From assembly GCF_900104745.1 (NCBI RefSeq), contig NZ_LT629732.1, positions 3,273,981 through 3,337,980 on the forward strand: a DNA stretch of 64,000 nt. Direction: 5' to 3'. Each line of letters opens with the position of its first letter. Position 1 is the first letter of the stretch. The notes beneath the pieces were generated by a model. That model searched no databases, was not told the origin of the DNA, and saw only the letters and a list, made by a program, of their open reading frames with translations. Both the position numbers and the translations under genes were made by a program. Origin of the DNA: Actinopolymorpha singaporensis. GTDB taxonomy: Bacteria; Actinomycetota; Actinomycetes; Propionibacteriales; Actinopolymorphaceae. Below are positions 41,643-49,832 of this stretch, one piece after another.

Positions 41643-43448
41643 ATGTCTGAATTCGGTGCCGGGCGCTCGTCGCGCCGGCAGTTCTTGTTCAACGCCGCGA
41701 TGGCAGCCGCGGCCGTGGGAGTGGGCGGCGGCGCACTGGCCGGTTGTGGTCAGGGCGGTAGTGGCGCCGCCGGCGGTGGCGGGGGAGGAAAGGGCGGCGG
41801 CCGGTCCGGCAAGCAGGGCGAGACGCTTTTCATCGCCGGCTTCCAGTGGGGCCCGCCCACCCATTTCAACCCGTTGGGGCAAAGCACCGGCTGGCCCTGC
41901 GGACAGGGCGCCATGCAGCTTGTCTACGAGACGCTGGTGCGGTTCAACCTGCTGAACGGCAAACTCGAACCCGGCTTGGGCAAGGAGCTCCAGACTCCTG
42001 ACGACACCACGATCGTCGTTCCCCTTCAGGACGGCGCCAAGTGGCAGGACGGGAAACCGCTCACCGCCGACGACGTGGTCTACACGTTCGAGCTGGCCAA
42101 GCGGCACACTGAGCTTTCCTACGCGTCGTTCTGGGACTACGTCGACAAGATCGAGGCCAGCGACCCCCAGACGGTCAAGCTCACCCTCGGCCGCAAGCCG
42201 TTCAACCCCGCGATGGCGAAGAACAGCCTGGCCGGCACCTACATCCTGCCCAAGCACGTGTGGGAGCCGCTGGAGAAGCAGGGCAAGCCGATGGGCCAGT
42301 TCGAGAATCTCAAGCCGGTCGGCTCCGGTCCCTACAAGGTGGACTCCTACAACCAGCAGCAGATCAGCCTCACCCGCCAGGACAACTACTGGGGCAAGAG
42401 CGCGTTCGGCGGCCTGCCGAAGCCGAAGTACATCGTTCACCCCATCTTCAAGGGCAACCAGGACGGCGACCTGCGCTTCCAGCGCGGCGGTGTCGACGTG
42501 ATGCAGCAGTTCACCCCCCAGATCTGGAAGATGTGGGAGGACAAGAAGCTCGCGGTGTCCACGTGGTACAAGAAGCCGCCCTACCACGTGCCCGGCGGCA
42601 TGCCGATGCTCGTCATCAACACCACGAAGAAGGGTCTGGACAACCCCGCGGTGCGGCGGGCGCTGGCCTTCGCCATCAACTACCAGGACATTGCCGACAA
42701 GGCCATGTCGAGGTATTCCAAGCCGGCGAATTCCAGCGTCATTCTGCCCACCGGTGGTGAGTCGAAGTTCTTCGACAAGGACGCGGTGGCGGCCAACGGC
42801 TGGAAGTACGACCCCGAGCAGACGAAGAAGATCCTCGAGGGCGAACTCAAGGCCAAGAAGGGATCGGACGGCATCTACGTCCTGCCCGACGGCACCCGCC
42901 TCGGACCATGGACGGCGCAGACGCCCACCGGTTGGAGCGACTGGCAGAACGCCTTGCGCATCGTGGCCAACAACGCCAAGGCGGCCGGCATCGAGATCAC
43001 CACGAAGTTCCCGCAGGCGCCCAACGTCACCAGCTCGGTCCAGGCCGGCGACTTCGACCTCGCGTGCTGGGGTGTGGCCTCCACCAGCGCGGCGACGCCG
43101 TGGCAGCGGTTCCGCGACGTGCTCGACGACCGTGGTGTCGCCAAGCTCGGCCAGCCGGCGTTCTGGAACTACGGGCGGTTCAAGGACCCGGCCGTCGCCA
43201 AGCTGCTCGACGAGGCGGCCGGAGCCAGCGACGACGCGGCCGCCAAGCAGGCGTACGGCAAGCTCGACGAGATCTTCATGAAGAACGCGCCGATGATCCC
43301 GTTGATGTACCGCCCGCTGGAGTTCTACGAGTTCAACGAGACCAACTGGAAGAACTTCCCGAACGAGCAGAACGCCTACGCCCCGCCGATGTTCTCCGGC
43401 GCAGGTGTCTCCTGGCTGTTCAAGATCAAGCGCGTGTCGGAGAGCTGA
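41643..43448 (+). CDS. ABC transporter solute-binding lipoprotein, family 5
   Basis: A 601-residue extracytoplasmic binding protein. The signal has a twin-arginine motif (SSRRQFLF) and a lipobox ALAGC, so it is likely Tat-exported and lipid-anchored; a Gly-rich linker follows. The SBP_bac_5 fold shows FQWGPPTHFNPLGQSTGWPCGQGAMQLVYETLVRFN, then KWQDGKPLTADDVVYTFEL, VGSGPYKVDSYNQQQISLTRQDNYWG and PAVRRALAFAINYQDIA. The aromatic-rich N-terminal pocket segment and NFPNEQNAYAPP near the C-terminus resemble the cello-oligosaccharide-binding branch more than dipeptide binders (inference from memory). It is the first gene of a five-gene importer operon. Confidence 0.93.
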   Translation: MSEFGAGRSSRRQFLFNAAMAAAAVGVGGGALAGCGQGGSGAAGGGGGGKGGGRSGKQGETLFIAGFQWGPPTHFNPLGQSTGWPCGQGAMQLVYETLVRFNLLNGKLEPGLGKELQTPDDTTIVVPLQDGAKWQDGKPLTADDVVYTFELAKRHTELSYASFWDYVDKIEASDPQTVKLTLGRKPFNPAMAKNSLAGTYILPKHVWEPLEKQGKPMGQFENLKPVGSGPYKVDSYNQQQISLTRQDNYWGKSAFGGLPKPKYIVHPIFKGNQDGDLRFQRGGVDVMQQFTPQIWKMWEDKKLAVSTWYKKPPYHVPGGMPMLVINTTKKGLDNPAVRRALAFAINYQDIADKAMSRYSKPANSSVILPTGGESKFFDKDAVAANGWKYDPEQTKKILEGELKAKKGSDGIYVLPDGTRLGPWTAQTPTGWSDWQNALRIVANNAKAAGIEITTKFPQAPNVTSSVQAGDFDLACWGVASTSAATPWQRFRDVLDDRGVAKLGQPAFWNYGRFKDPAVAKLLDEAAGASDDAAAKQAYGKLDEIFMKNAPMIPLMYRPLEFYEFNETNWKNFPNEQNAYAPPMFSGAGVSWLFKIKRVSES

Positions 43449-43462
43449 ACACCTCCGGGCCT

Positions 43463-43498
43463 GGACGCCAGGTGCACGACGACGTGCACCTGGCGTCC
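43463..43498 (+). terminator. intercistronic hairpin after the binding-protein gene
   Basis: GGACGCCAGGTGCAC (43463-43477) and its exact complement (43484-43498) form a perfect 15-bp stem with a 6-base loop, 15 bases after the stop. In binding-protein operons such hairpins stop most transcripts or protect the first cistron from decay, giving more binding protein than permease. Confidence 0.75.
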
Positions 43499-43535
43499 CG
43501 GCCGGCACACCGTCGGCGGAACGTGAGGGAAGTGA

Positions 43536-44543
43536 ATGCGGCTACGCAAGTACCTCGTCGGCAAGACGCTGTGGTACATCGGTGCGCTCGCGGTGGCGCT
43601 GGTTCTGAACTTCCTGCTCCCGCGGCTCGTCCCCGGAAACCCCGTGGACGCCATCGTCGCCCAACTCGGGCGATCGGGAACGCAGGCGGAGTCCCTGCAG
43701 CGCATCCACGAGCACTACGTCAAGGAGTTCGGCCTCGACCAGTCGATGCTGGGGCAGTTCTTCACCTATCTCGGCAACCTCGCCCACTTCAACCTGGGCA
43801 CGTCGTTCGCGAACTACCCCGCCCATGTCGACACTCTGATCGGCCAGGCGCTTCCGTGGACGATCGGCCTGCAGTTGCCGGCCATCCTGATCGGCTGGCT
43901 GGTCGGTAACGCGCTCGGCGCGCTCGCGGCGTTCAAGGGAGGGTGGTTCGACCGAGGCGCCTTCGTCAGTTCGCTCTTCCTGTCCAGCATGCCGTACTAC
44001 TGCCTGGCGATCCTGCTGCTCTACCTCTGCGCGGTCGCGCTGCCGCTGCTTCCACCCGGCGGCGGGTACGAGCCGGGCTCGACGCCCACGTTCCACATGT
44101 CGTTCATGATCGACGTGATGCGGCACTACTGGCTGCCGTTCCTGTCCCTGGTGCTGATCTTCGTCGGCGGGCAGGCCGTCGGAATGCGCTCGATGGCGAT
44201 CTACGAGCTCAACTCCGACTACGTGAACTACGGCCGGGGTCTCGGCCTGCCGGACAAGCGGATCGTGCGCTACATCTTCCGCAACGCGATGCTTCCGCAG
44301 GTGACCGGGCTGGCCCTGTCGATCGGCACCCTGGTGGGTGGCGCCCTGGTCACCGAGATCGTGTTCTCCTATCCCGGGATCGGCTCGCTGCTGTTCGCCG
44401 CGATCGGCCAGAACGACTATCCCGTCATCCAGGCGATCACGCTGATCATCCTGGTGGCGGTGTTGTTGTCCAACTTCCTCGTCGAGATCGCCTACGGGTT
44501 CGTCGATCCGCGGATCCGGGCGTCGCAGGCAGGTGAACGCTGA
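43536..44543 (+). CDS. ABC transporter permease, DppB type
   Basis: A 335-residue inner-membrane permease. It starts RKYLVGKTLWYIGALAVALVLNFLLPRLVPGNPVD, the typical first helix and PGNP motif of DppB/OppB, and has the EAA coupling loop NYGRGLGLPDKRIVRYIFRNAMLPQVTG and the family ending FSYPGIGSLLFAAIGQNDYPVIQAI. Six transmembrane helices are visible. GTGAGGGAAGTGA precedes the ATG. The stop overlaps the next start (TGATG). Confidence 0.94.
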   Translation: MRLRKYLVGKTLWYIGALAVALVLNFLLPRLVPGNPVDAIVAQLGRSGTQAESLQRIHEHYVKEFGLDQSMLGQFFTYLGNLAHFNLGTSFANYPAHVDTLIGQALPWTIGLQLPAILIGWLVGNALGALAAFKGGWFDRGAFVSSLFLSSMPYYCLAILLLYLCAVALPLLPPGGGYEPGSTPTFHMSFMIDVMRHYWLPFLSLVLIFVGGQAVGMRSMAIYELNSDYVNYGRGLGLPDKRIVRYIFRNAMLPQVTGLALSIGTLVGGALVTEIVFSYPGIGSLLFAAIGQNDYPVIQAITLIILVAVLLSNFLVEIAYGFVDPRIRASQAGER

Positions 44544-45556
44544 TGCGGATGGCACGCTTCACACCGCGCTTCTGGGTCTCGGCGGTGGTCTTCGCCCTGG
44601 TCGTGGCGTTCGCTGTGCTGGGGCCGTTGGTCTTCGGAGGGAAGGCCGGCGAGGGCGTCGGCGGACTGTACGACCCGCCGTCGGGCAGCGCCTGGCTCGG
44701 CACCGACGACCTCGGGCACGACGTCTTCACCAACCTCATGCTCGGCACCCGGACCTCGCTGACCATCGGCCTGGTCTCCGGGGTGGTGGCGACGCTCATC
44801 GGCGTCGTCGTCGGTCTGCTCGCGGGTTACCACGGTGGGATGGTGGAGGAGGCGCTGATGGGCGTCACCAACGTCGCCCTGGCGATCCCCGCGATCGTGG
44901 TGCTGATCCTGCTGTCGGTCGCGATCGACTTCCGTTCGATCGTGGCGATGGCGGTCGTCATCGCCATCACCAGCTGGCCGTGGACGGCGCGAGCCGTGCG
45001 CGCACAGACCAGCAGTGTGCGAACGCGCGAACACCTCGACGTGGCCAGGCTTTCCGGCGCCCGTACGTTCGACATCCTGATGTGGGACGTCCTGCCGTAC
45101 CTCATGTCCTACATCGCCATGGCGTTCGTGCTCCAGGTGTCCAGTGCGATCCTCGCCGAGGCCGGGCTGTCCCTGCTCGGCCTGGGCCCGAGCGGAAGCG
45201 TCTCGCTCGGCATCATGCTCAACTGGGCCCTGGTCGGCGAGTCGTTGCTGAACGGCGCCTGGTGGGCGTTCCTCCCGCCGACGATCCTGCTGACGTTGGT
45301 CGCGTTCGCCCTGCTGATGTTGCAGTCCAGCCTCGACGAGGTGTTCAACCCGCGGCTGCGGCGCGGCCGCCGGCAGCGCGGCGCGGCCGCCGGTGCCGGA
45401 GCAGGCGCTTCGGTGTCGCTGGTCACCAGCGGTGCCGTCGCCGCCGAGACGCTCGATGTCGGGTCGGCGGGTGAACCGGTGGCCGAGCCCGGTGTGGGCG
45501 AACGTGTCGTCGGCTCCGGTCCGGACCGGACGAGTGAAAGGTCGGGTAGCGCATGA
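44543..45556 (+). CDS. ABC transporter permease, DppC type
   Basis: A 337-residue partner permease. GSAWLGTDDLGHDVFTNLMLGTRTSLTIGLVSG is the DppC N-terminal signature, and the EAA loop is LDVARLSGARTFDILMWDVLPYLMSYI. After the last helix comes PPTILLTLVAFALLMLQSSLDEVFNPRLR, the usual end; a further 70 residues rich in Ala and Gly are unusual and probably disordered. It overlaps both neighbours by 1-4 bases, so translation is coupled. Confidence 0.93.
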   Translation: MRMARFTPRFWVSAVVFALVVAFAVLGPLVFGGKAGEGVGGLYDPPSGSAWLGTDDLGHDVFTNLMLGTRTSLTIGLVSGVVATLIGVVVGLLAGYHGGMVEEALMGVTNVALAIPAIVVLILLSVAIDFRSIVAMAVVIAITSWPWTARAVRAQTSSVRTREHLDVARLSGARTFDILMWDVLPYLMSYIAMAFVLQVSSAILAEAGLSLLGLGPSGSVSLGIMLNWALVGESLLNGAWWAFLPPTILLTLVAFALLMLQSSLDEVFNPRLRRGRRQRGAAAGAGAGASVSLVTSGAVAAETLDVGSAGEPVAEPGVGERVVGSGPDRTSERSGSA

Positions 45557-46575
45557 CCGGGGTGATGACCTCCACCGACGTCCTGCTGCGGGCCGAGCGC
45601 CTGCGGGCCGCCTACAACGTCGAGGGCGGCCAGGTGGTCGCGGTCGACGACGTGTCGGTCGAGGTGCGCAAGGGGGAGGTGCTCGGGGTGGCCGGGGAGT
45701 CCGGCTGCGGCAAGAGCACCCTGGGCGCGATCCTGTCGCTGACCGTACGGCCGCCGCTGTACGTGCTGAGCGGTTCGCTGGAGGTCGACGGCAAGCAGCT
45801 CGACCTCGGGCCGGACCAGAAACCACCGCGTTCGTGGCGCGGCGAGGTGGTTTCCCTGCTGCCGCAGGGCGCGATGAACTCCCTGAGCCCGACGGTGCGG
45901 ATCCGGGACTTCGTCTACGACGTGATCCGCGCGCACCAGCCGGGCGTCCGGCGCGACCAGGCGATCGAGCGGGCGCGGCAGCGACTGGAGCAGCTCGATC
46001 TGCCCGCACGTGTCCTCGACTACTACCCCCACCAGCTCAGCGGCGGGATGAAGCAGCGGGTGGTCACGGTCGTGTCCACCCTGCTCGATCCGCGGCTGCT
46101 GATCGCCGACGAGCCGACGTCCGCGCTCGACGTGTCCTCCCAGCGGATCCTGATCGAGATGCTGCGGGAGATGCTGAAGCAGGACATCATCGGCGGCGTC
46201 ATCTTCATCACCCACGACCTGCCGGTGCTCAACACGATCGCCGACCGGATCGCGGTGATGTACGCCGGGAAGATCGCCGAGGTCAGTCCGGCGACCGAAC
46301 TCATCAACCGGCCCCGCCATCCCTACAGCGCGTCGCTGTTGTCGTCGGTGCTGGTGCCCGAGCCCCACATGCGGCAGGTCAGGGTGCGCGGCATCCCCGG
46401 CGCGCCGCCGAGCCTGGCCCGCCCGCCGGCCGCGTGCCGGTTCCACCCCAGGTGCCCGCTGGTGATGGACATCTGCCGTACGGAGGATCCGCCGCGGGTC
46501 GGTGACGAACGCCGCCACTCGCTGTGCTGGTGGGCCGAACAGCATCCCGGCCAGACGGTGGAGGTGGGTCGATGA
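45553..46575 (+). CDS. ABC transporter ATP-binding protein, DppD type
   Basis: A 340-residue ATPase. Walker A is GESGCGKSTLGA, Q-loop LPQGAMNSLSP, signature HQLSGGMKQRVV, Walker B LLIADEPTSALDV and switch FITHDLPVL. The C-terminal oligopeptide-transporter domain contains four Cys in the patterns CRFHPRCPLVMDIC and LCWW, which in relatives bind an Fe-S cluster. The start overlaps the upstream gene by four bases (ATGA). Confidence 0.94.
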   Translation: MTGVMTSTDVLLRAERLRAAYNVEGGQVVAVDDVSVEVRKGEVLGVAGESGCGKSTLGAILSLTVRPPLYVLSGSLEVDGKQLDLGPDQKPPRSWRGEVVSLLPQGAMNSLSPTVRIRDFVYDVIRAHQPGVRRDQAIERARQRLEQLDLPARVLDYYPHQLSGGMKQRVVTVVSTLLDPRLLIADEPTSALDVSSQRILIEMLREMLKQDIIGGVIFITHDLPVLNTIADRIAVMYAGKIAEVSPATELINRPRHPYSASLLSSVLVPEPHMRQVRVRGIPGAPPSLARPPAACRFHPRCPLVMDICRTEDPPRVGDERRHSLCWWAEQHPGQTVEVGR

Positions 46576-47396
46576 GTGCGCAGCCCCGAAGTGACGCGGA
46601 ACCCCGCGGCGGCGCGGAGCCGCTGATCGAGGCGAAGTCGCTGTCCCGCGTGTTCGGTCACGGCGCCAACACGGTACGGGCCGTCGACGACGTGTCGTTC
46701 ACGCTGGGCCGCCAGGAGGTCGTGTCCATCGTGGGGGAGAGCGGCAGCGGGAAGTCGACGCTGGCCCGGCTGGTGCTGCGACTGCTGGACCCGACGTCGG
46801 GGACGCTGCACCTGTCCGGCCGGGACGTCACCTCACTGAAGGGACGCGACCTGCAGGCGTACTGGCGCGACGTGCAGGCGGTCTTCCAGGACCCGTTCAG
46901 CTCGTTCAACCAGTTCTTCACGGTACGCCGGCTGCTGAACCGGTCCCTGCGCCTGGCCGCCGCCGGGTCGGCCGAGCGGGGCGAGACGCTGATGGCCCAG
47001 GCGCTGGAGCACGTCGGACTGTCCGCCGACGTGCTCGACAAGTGGCCGCACCAGTTGTCCGGTGGCCAGCGACAGCGGGTGATGATCGCCCGGGCGCTGA
47101 TGTTGCAGCCACGCATCCTGGTCGCCGACGAGGCCACCTCGATGCTGGACGCGTCGCTGCGGGCGAACATCCTGAACGTCCTCGCCGACCTTCGCCGCGA
47201 CTACGACATGACGATCCTGTTCATCACCCACGACATCGGCCAGGCGTGCTACGTGAGCGACCGGGTGCTGGTGATGAGTCAGGGCAAGGTCGTCGAACAG
47301 GGCCCCACCGACGAGGTCATCTTCAGCCCGCGGCACGAGTACACCCAGCGGTTGCTCGCCGACGTACCCCGGCTGCACGAGAACATCCTCGACTGA
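46572..47396 (+). CDS. ABC transporter ATP-binding protein, DppF type
   Basis: A 274-residue ATPase completing the importer. Walker A is GESGSGKSTLA, signature HQLSGGQRQRVMIARAL, Walker B ILVADEATSMLDASLRA (Ala in place of the usual Pro after DE) and switch FITHDIGQA. It lacks the long C-terminal Cys domain of its DppD partner and ends soon after HEYTQRLLADVPRLHE, shorter than the 320 residues common for DppF. The ATG overlaps the preceding stop by four bases. A strong hairpin follows 15 bases after the stop. Confidence 0.93.
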   Translation: MSAQPRSDAEPRGGAEPLIEAKSLSRVFGHGANTVRAVDDVSFTLGRQEVVSIVGESGSGKSTLARLVLRLLDPTSGTLHLSGRDVTSLKGRDLQAYWRDVQAVFQDPFSSFNQFFTVRRLLNRSLRLAAAGSAERGETLMAQALEHVGLSADVLDKWPHQLSGGQRQRVMIARALMLQPRILVADEATSMLDASLRANILNVLADLRRDYDMTILFITHDIGQACYVSDRVLVMSQGKVVEQGPTDEVIFSPRHEYTQRLLADVPRLHENILD

Positions 47397-47410
47397 CCTG
47401 GCACCTCTGT

Positions 47411-47453
47411 CGTACGTCCTGCTGTCAAGAGGTCCTTGACAGCAGGACGTACG
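47411..47453 (+). terminator. strong hairpin terminator of the importer operon
   Basis: CGTACGTCCTGCTGTCAAG (47411-47429), a 5-base loop and its exact complement (47435-47453) make a 19-bp perfect stem, followed by CCTTTG. It separates the importer from the DUF1023 operon. Confidence 0.85.
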
Positions 47454-47521
47454 CCTTTGCGGAGTGAGTCACCGCGTGGTGCGGCTCAGGAGCCGGAACG
47501 GACGGTGTAGCCGCCGGCGAG

Positions 47522-47575
47522 GTCAGGGTGGGGCGGGTGGAACCCCTGTCAGGGTGGGGGCAACCCCACCTTGAC
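47522..47575. promoter_or_regulatory. GTCAGGGTGGGG repeats upstream of the DUF1023-acyltransferase operon
   Basis: GTCAGGGTGGGG occurs at 47522-47533 and 47548-47559 as a direct repeat 26 bases apart, and the second copy faces CCCCACCTTGAC (47564-47575) across GCAA as an inverted repeat with one mismatch. The centre of the dyad is about 90 bases upstream of the predicted start (TAGCGT -10 at 47638-47643), suitable for an activator such as a two-component regulator. Confidence 0.6.
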
Positions 47576-47650
47576 GGGGCGGAAACTCCACCTCCACAAG
47601 GGGTATCTGCCGCATCGTGACCGGCGGCTGCGGTTCGTAGCGTCACTGAC

Positions 47651-48499
47651 GTGCGAACTCTGCTGCCTCCACTGGTCGCCGCGACCGTTCTCCTGGGTAT
47701 CGCTCCCGGGGGAAGTGCCGTCGCCTCCCTCGACTCCCACACGGCTCTGCCGCCGTTGCGTTACGCCGCCCGCACCGTCGACGGCCACCGGTTCCTCGCC
47801 TACGACGCGCGCGGCGACGGGCGGGTCGTGGAGGTGCTCGGTGACCTGGCCAGTGCCGACCAGGTGGCCGTCCTCGTTCCGGGCGCCGGTCACCGGCTGG
47901 CCGACTACCTCACCGGCGAAGACGCCCGGCCCACTCCGCGTGGCGCGGGCCGGGCCCTGCTGGCCGAACTGCGCCGGCAGTCGCCCGGCGCCGAGTCGGC
48001 CGTGGTCGTCTGGCTGGGCTACGACACCCCCGAAGGCGTGGACCTGGTGTCTGCCCGCTCCGAACGGGCGGAGGCCGGCGGCCGCGACCTGACCCGGTTC
48101 GTCCGGGAGCTGGGGCACCGGGTGTCCCCGGACACCCGGATCACCCTGGTCGGCCACAGCTACGGGTCGGTCGTGATCGGCCGGGCCGCGCCCGCGGTGC
48201 ACGTCGACGACATCGTGGTCGTGGGCAGTCCCGGGATGGACGCCGGCACTCTGGCCGACCTGCACACCGGCGCGCGGGTGTGGGCCGCGCGGGCACCGGG
48301 CGACCCCATCAGGTTCGCCCCGCCGCTTCGGGTCGGCGGCTTCGGCCACGGAACGAACCCCGCGGCCCCGGGATTCGGCGCCCGCGCGTTCGCGGTCGGC
48401 ACCGCTCGCGGGCACGCCGGCTACTTCACGCCCGGGACCGAGTCACTGGCCAACATCGCCCGCATCGTCCGCGGCCGTACCGACGAGGTGACCCGATGA
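47651..48499 (+). CDS. exported DUF1023-type alpha/beta hydrolase, second copy
   Basis: A 282-residue secreted hydrolase paralogous to the protein at 25791. After the signal peptide (LLPPLVAATVLLGIAPGGSAVA) come VAVLVPGAGHRLADYL, VVVWLGYDTPEGVDL, the elbow VGHSYGSVVIG with the nucleophile Ser, and GTARGHAGYFTPGTESLANIA with the likely catalytic His. It lacks the extra N-terminal segment of the longer paralogue. TAGCGT ends 7 bases before the GTG, so the message is probably leaderless. The stop overlaps the acyltransferase start by four bases, so hydrolase and acyltransferase are made together. Confidence 0.87.
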   Translation: MRTLLPPLVAATVLLGIAPGGSAVASLDSHTALPPLRYAARTVDGHRFLAYDARGDGRVVEVLGDLASADQVAVLVPGAGHRLADYLTGEDARPTPRGAGRALLAELRRQSPGAESAVVVWLGYDTPEGVDLVSARSERAEAGGRDLTRFVRELGHRVSPDTRITLVGHSYGSVVIGRAAPAVHVDDIVVVGSPGMDAGTLADLHTGARVWAARAPGDPIRFAPPLRVGGFGHGTNPAAPGFGARAFAVGTARGHAGYFTPGTESLANIARIVRGRTDEVTR

Positions 48500-49776
48500 C
48501 GATGACCACCGTCGTGACCCGTCCGTGGCAGGCGTTCGCCGACACCGTGGCCGCCCGCACCCCCGCGTCCCGCGACCGGGCACTGGACGCCTACCGCGCA
48601 CTCGCCACGCTCGGCGTGGTGACCGGCCACTGGCTGGTCGGCGCGCTGGTCGCCCAGCCCGACGGAACGCTGCGGATCGCCAGCCCGCTGCGCGACCTGG
48701 GTGCGCTGGCACCGGCGAGCTGGGTGCTGCAGATGCTGGGGCTGTTCTTCCTGGTCGGCGGGCACGCCGCCGTGTCGAGCCTGGCCCGGTCGGCCGAACG
48801 CGGCGAGCCGTACGGCACCTGGCTGCGCCGCCGGTTCGCCCGGCTGGCCCGTCCGGTGCTCGCCGCCACGGCGCTGTCGGCCGGTTGCCTGGCCGTCCTC
48901 GGCGCGGTCGGCGTACCCGAGGGAACCCTGCGTACGTGGGTCGTCCTGCTGGTCCAGCCGTTCTGGTTCGTCGCCGTCTACGCGGTACTCACGGTCCTCA
49001 CGCGGTACGCCGTGGCGGCCGACCGGCGGTGGCGCGGATGGGCGGTGCTGCCGCTGCTGGCGGTCGTGGCGGCCACCGACCTGGCGAGGTACGGCCCGTG
49101 GAGTGACGCGGTGCCCGGTTGGGTCGGCCTGGTCAACCTCGTGCCGGGATGGCTGTTCGCGTACCAACTCGGCGTCTCCTGGGGGCGGGGGACGTTCTCG
49201 GCGGCATCGCTCGGCAGCAAGGGTGCGTCCCAGGGCCGGTTCGGCCGGTGGGCCGGTTGGCTGTTGCTGGTGGGCGGTGCGACCCTGTTCGCGGTGCTGC
49301 TGGTGGTGTTCCACTACCCGGCCAGCATGGTCGGGGTGCCGGGCGCGGCCCGGTCCAACGCGCACCCGCCGTCGCTGCTGGTGCCCGCGCTGGCGGCGTT
49401 CCAGTCCGGCGCGGCCCTGCTCCTGCACGGCCCGGTCACCCGGCTGATGCGCCGGCCCGGCCTGTGGGCGGGTGTCGCCGCGGTGAACCTGGCCGCGATG
49501 ACCATCTTCTGCTGGCACCAGGTTCCGATGGTGCTGGTGTCACTGGCGGGGAAGTCGGCGATCGGTGCGGTGCCGGGACTGACCACATCGCCGGACCAGC
49601 TGTCGTGGGTGCTCGCCCGGGTGGCCTGGCTTCCGGTGATGGCGGCGGTGCTGGTGGCGGTGGTCGCGGCGACCCGGAGGTTCGAGGCGCCGTTGGGCCT
49701 TCGGGCACCGCTGGCACGGGTGGGCGCGGCGGTGGTCACCGCGGCCGCCGTGGGCTTCTTCGTCTCGCTGTACTGA
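48496..49776 (+). CDS. membrane acyltransferase family protein
   Basis: A 426-residue multi-helix membrane protein of the acyltransferase 3 superfamily. RDRALDAYRALATLGVVTGHWLVGAL carries the family's N-terminal Arg...His pattern (R...H in helix 1), and LGLFFLVGGHAAV, RRFARLARPVLAATALSAG and FWFVAVYAVLTVLTRYA are the following helices; FCWHQVPMVLVSLAG is a later conserved segment. Such enzymes move acyl groups onto sugars or peptidoglycan at the outer face. It overlaps the DUF1023 hydrolase gene by four bases; together they may add and remove an ester on the cell surface (inference). Confidence 0.85.
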   Translation: MTMTTVVTRPWQAFADTVAARTPASRDRALDAYRALATLGVVTGHWLVGALVAQPDGTLRIASPLRDLGALAPASWVLQMLGLFFLVGGHAAVSSLARSAERGEPYGTWLRRRFARLARPVLAATALSAGCLAVLGAVGVPEGTLRTWVVLLVQPFWFVAVYAVLTVLTRYAVAADRRWRGWAVLPLLAVVAATDLARYGPWSDAVPGWVGLVNLVPGWLFAYQLGVSWGRGTFSAASLGSKGASQGRFGRWAGWLLLVGGATLFAVLLVVFHYPASMVGVPGAARSNAHPPSLLVPALAAFQSGAALLLHGPVTRLMRRPGLWAGVAAVNLAAMTIFCWHQVPMVLVSLAGKSAIGAVPGLTTSPDQLSWVLARVAWLPVMAAVLVAVVAATRRFEAPLGLRAPLARVGAAVVTAAAVGFFVSLY

Positions 49777-49832
49777 GCGTGCAGCCGAGCTGGTGCGAGC
49801 CGCCAGCTGCGCGCCCGGCAGTGGAACAGGCC

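Noticed and set aside
40155-43508. An open frame of more than 1100 codons antisense to the GlcD-like and binding-protein genes
   Set aside because: It follows the third-position GC bias of the sense genes; the sense frames have clear family motifs.
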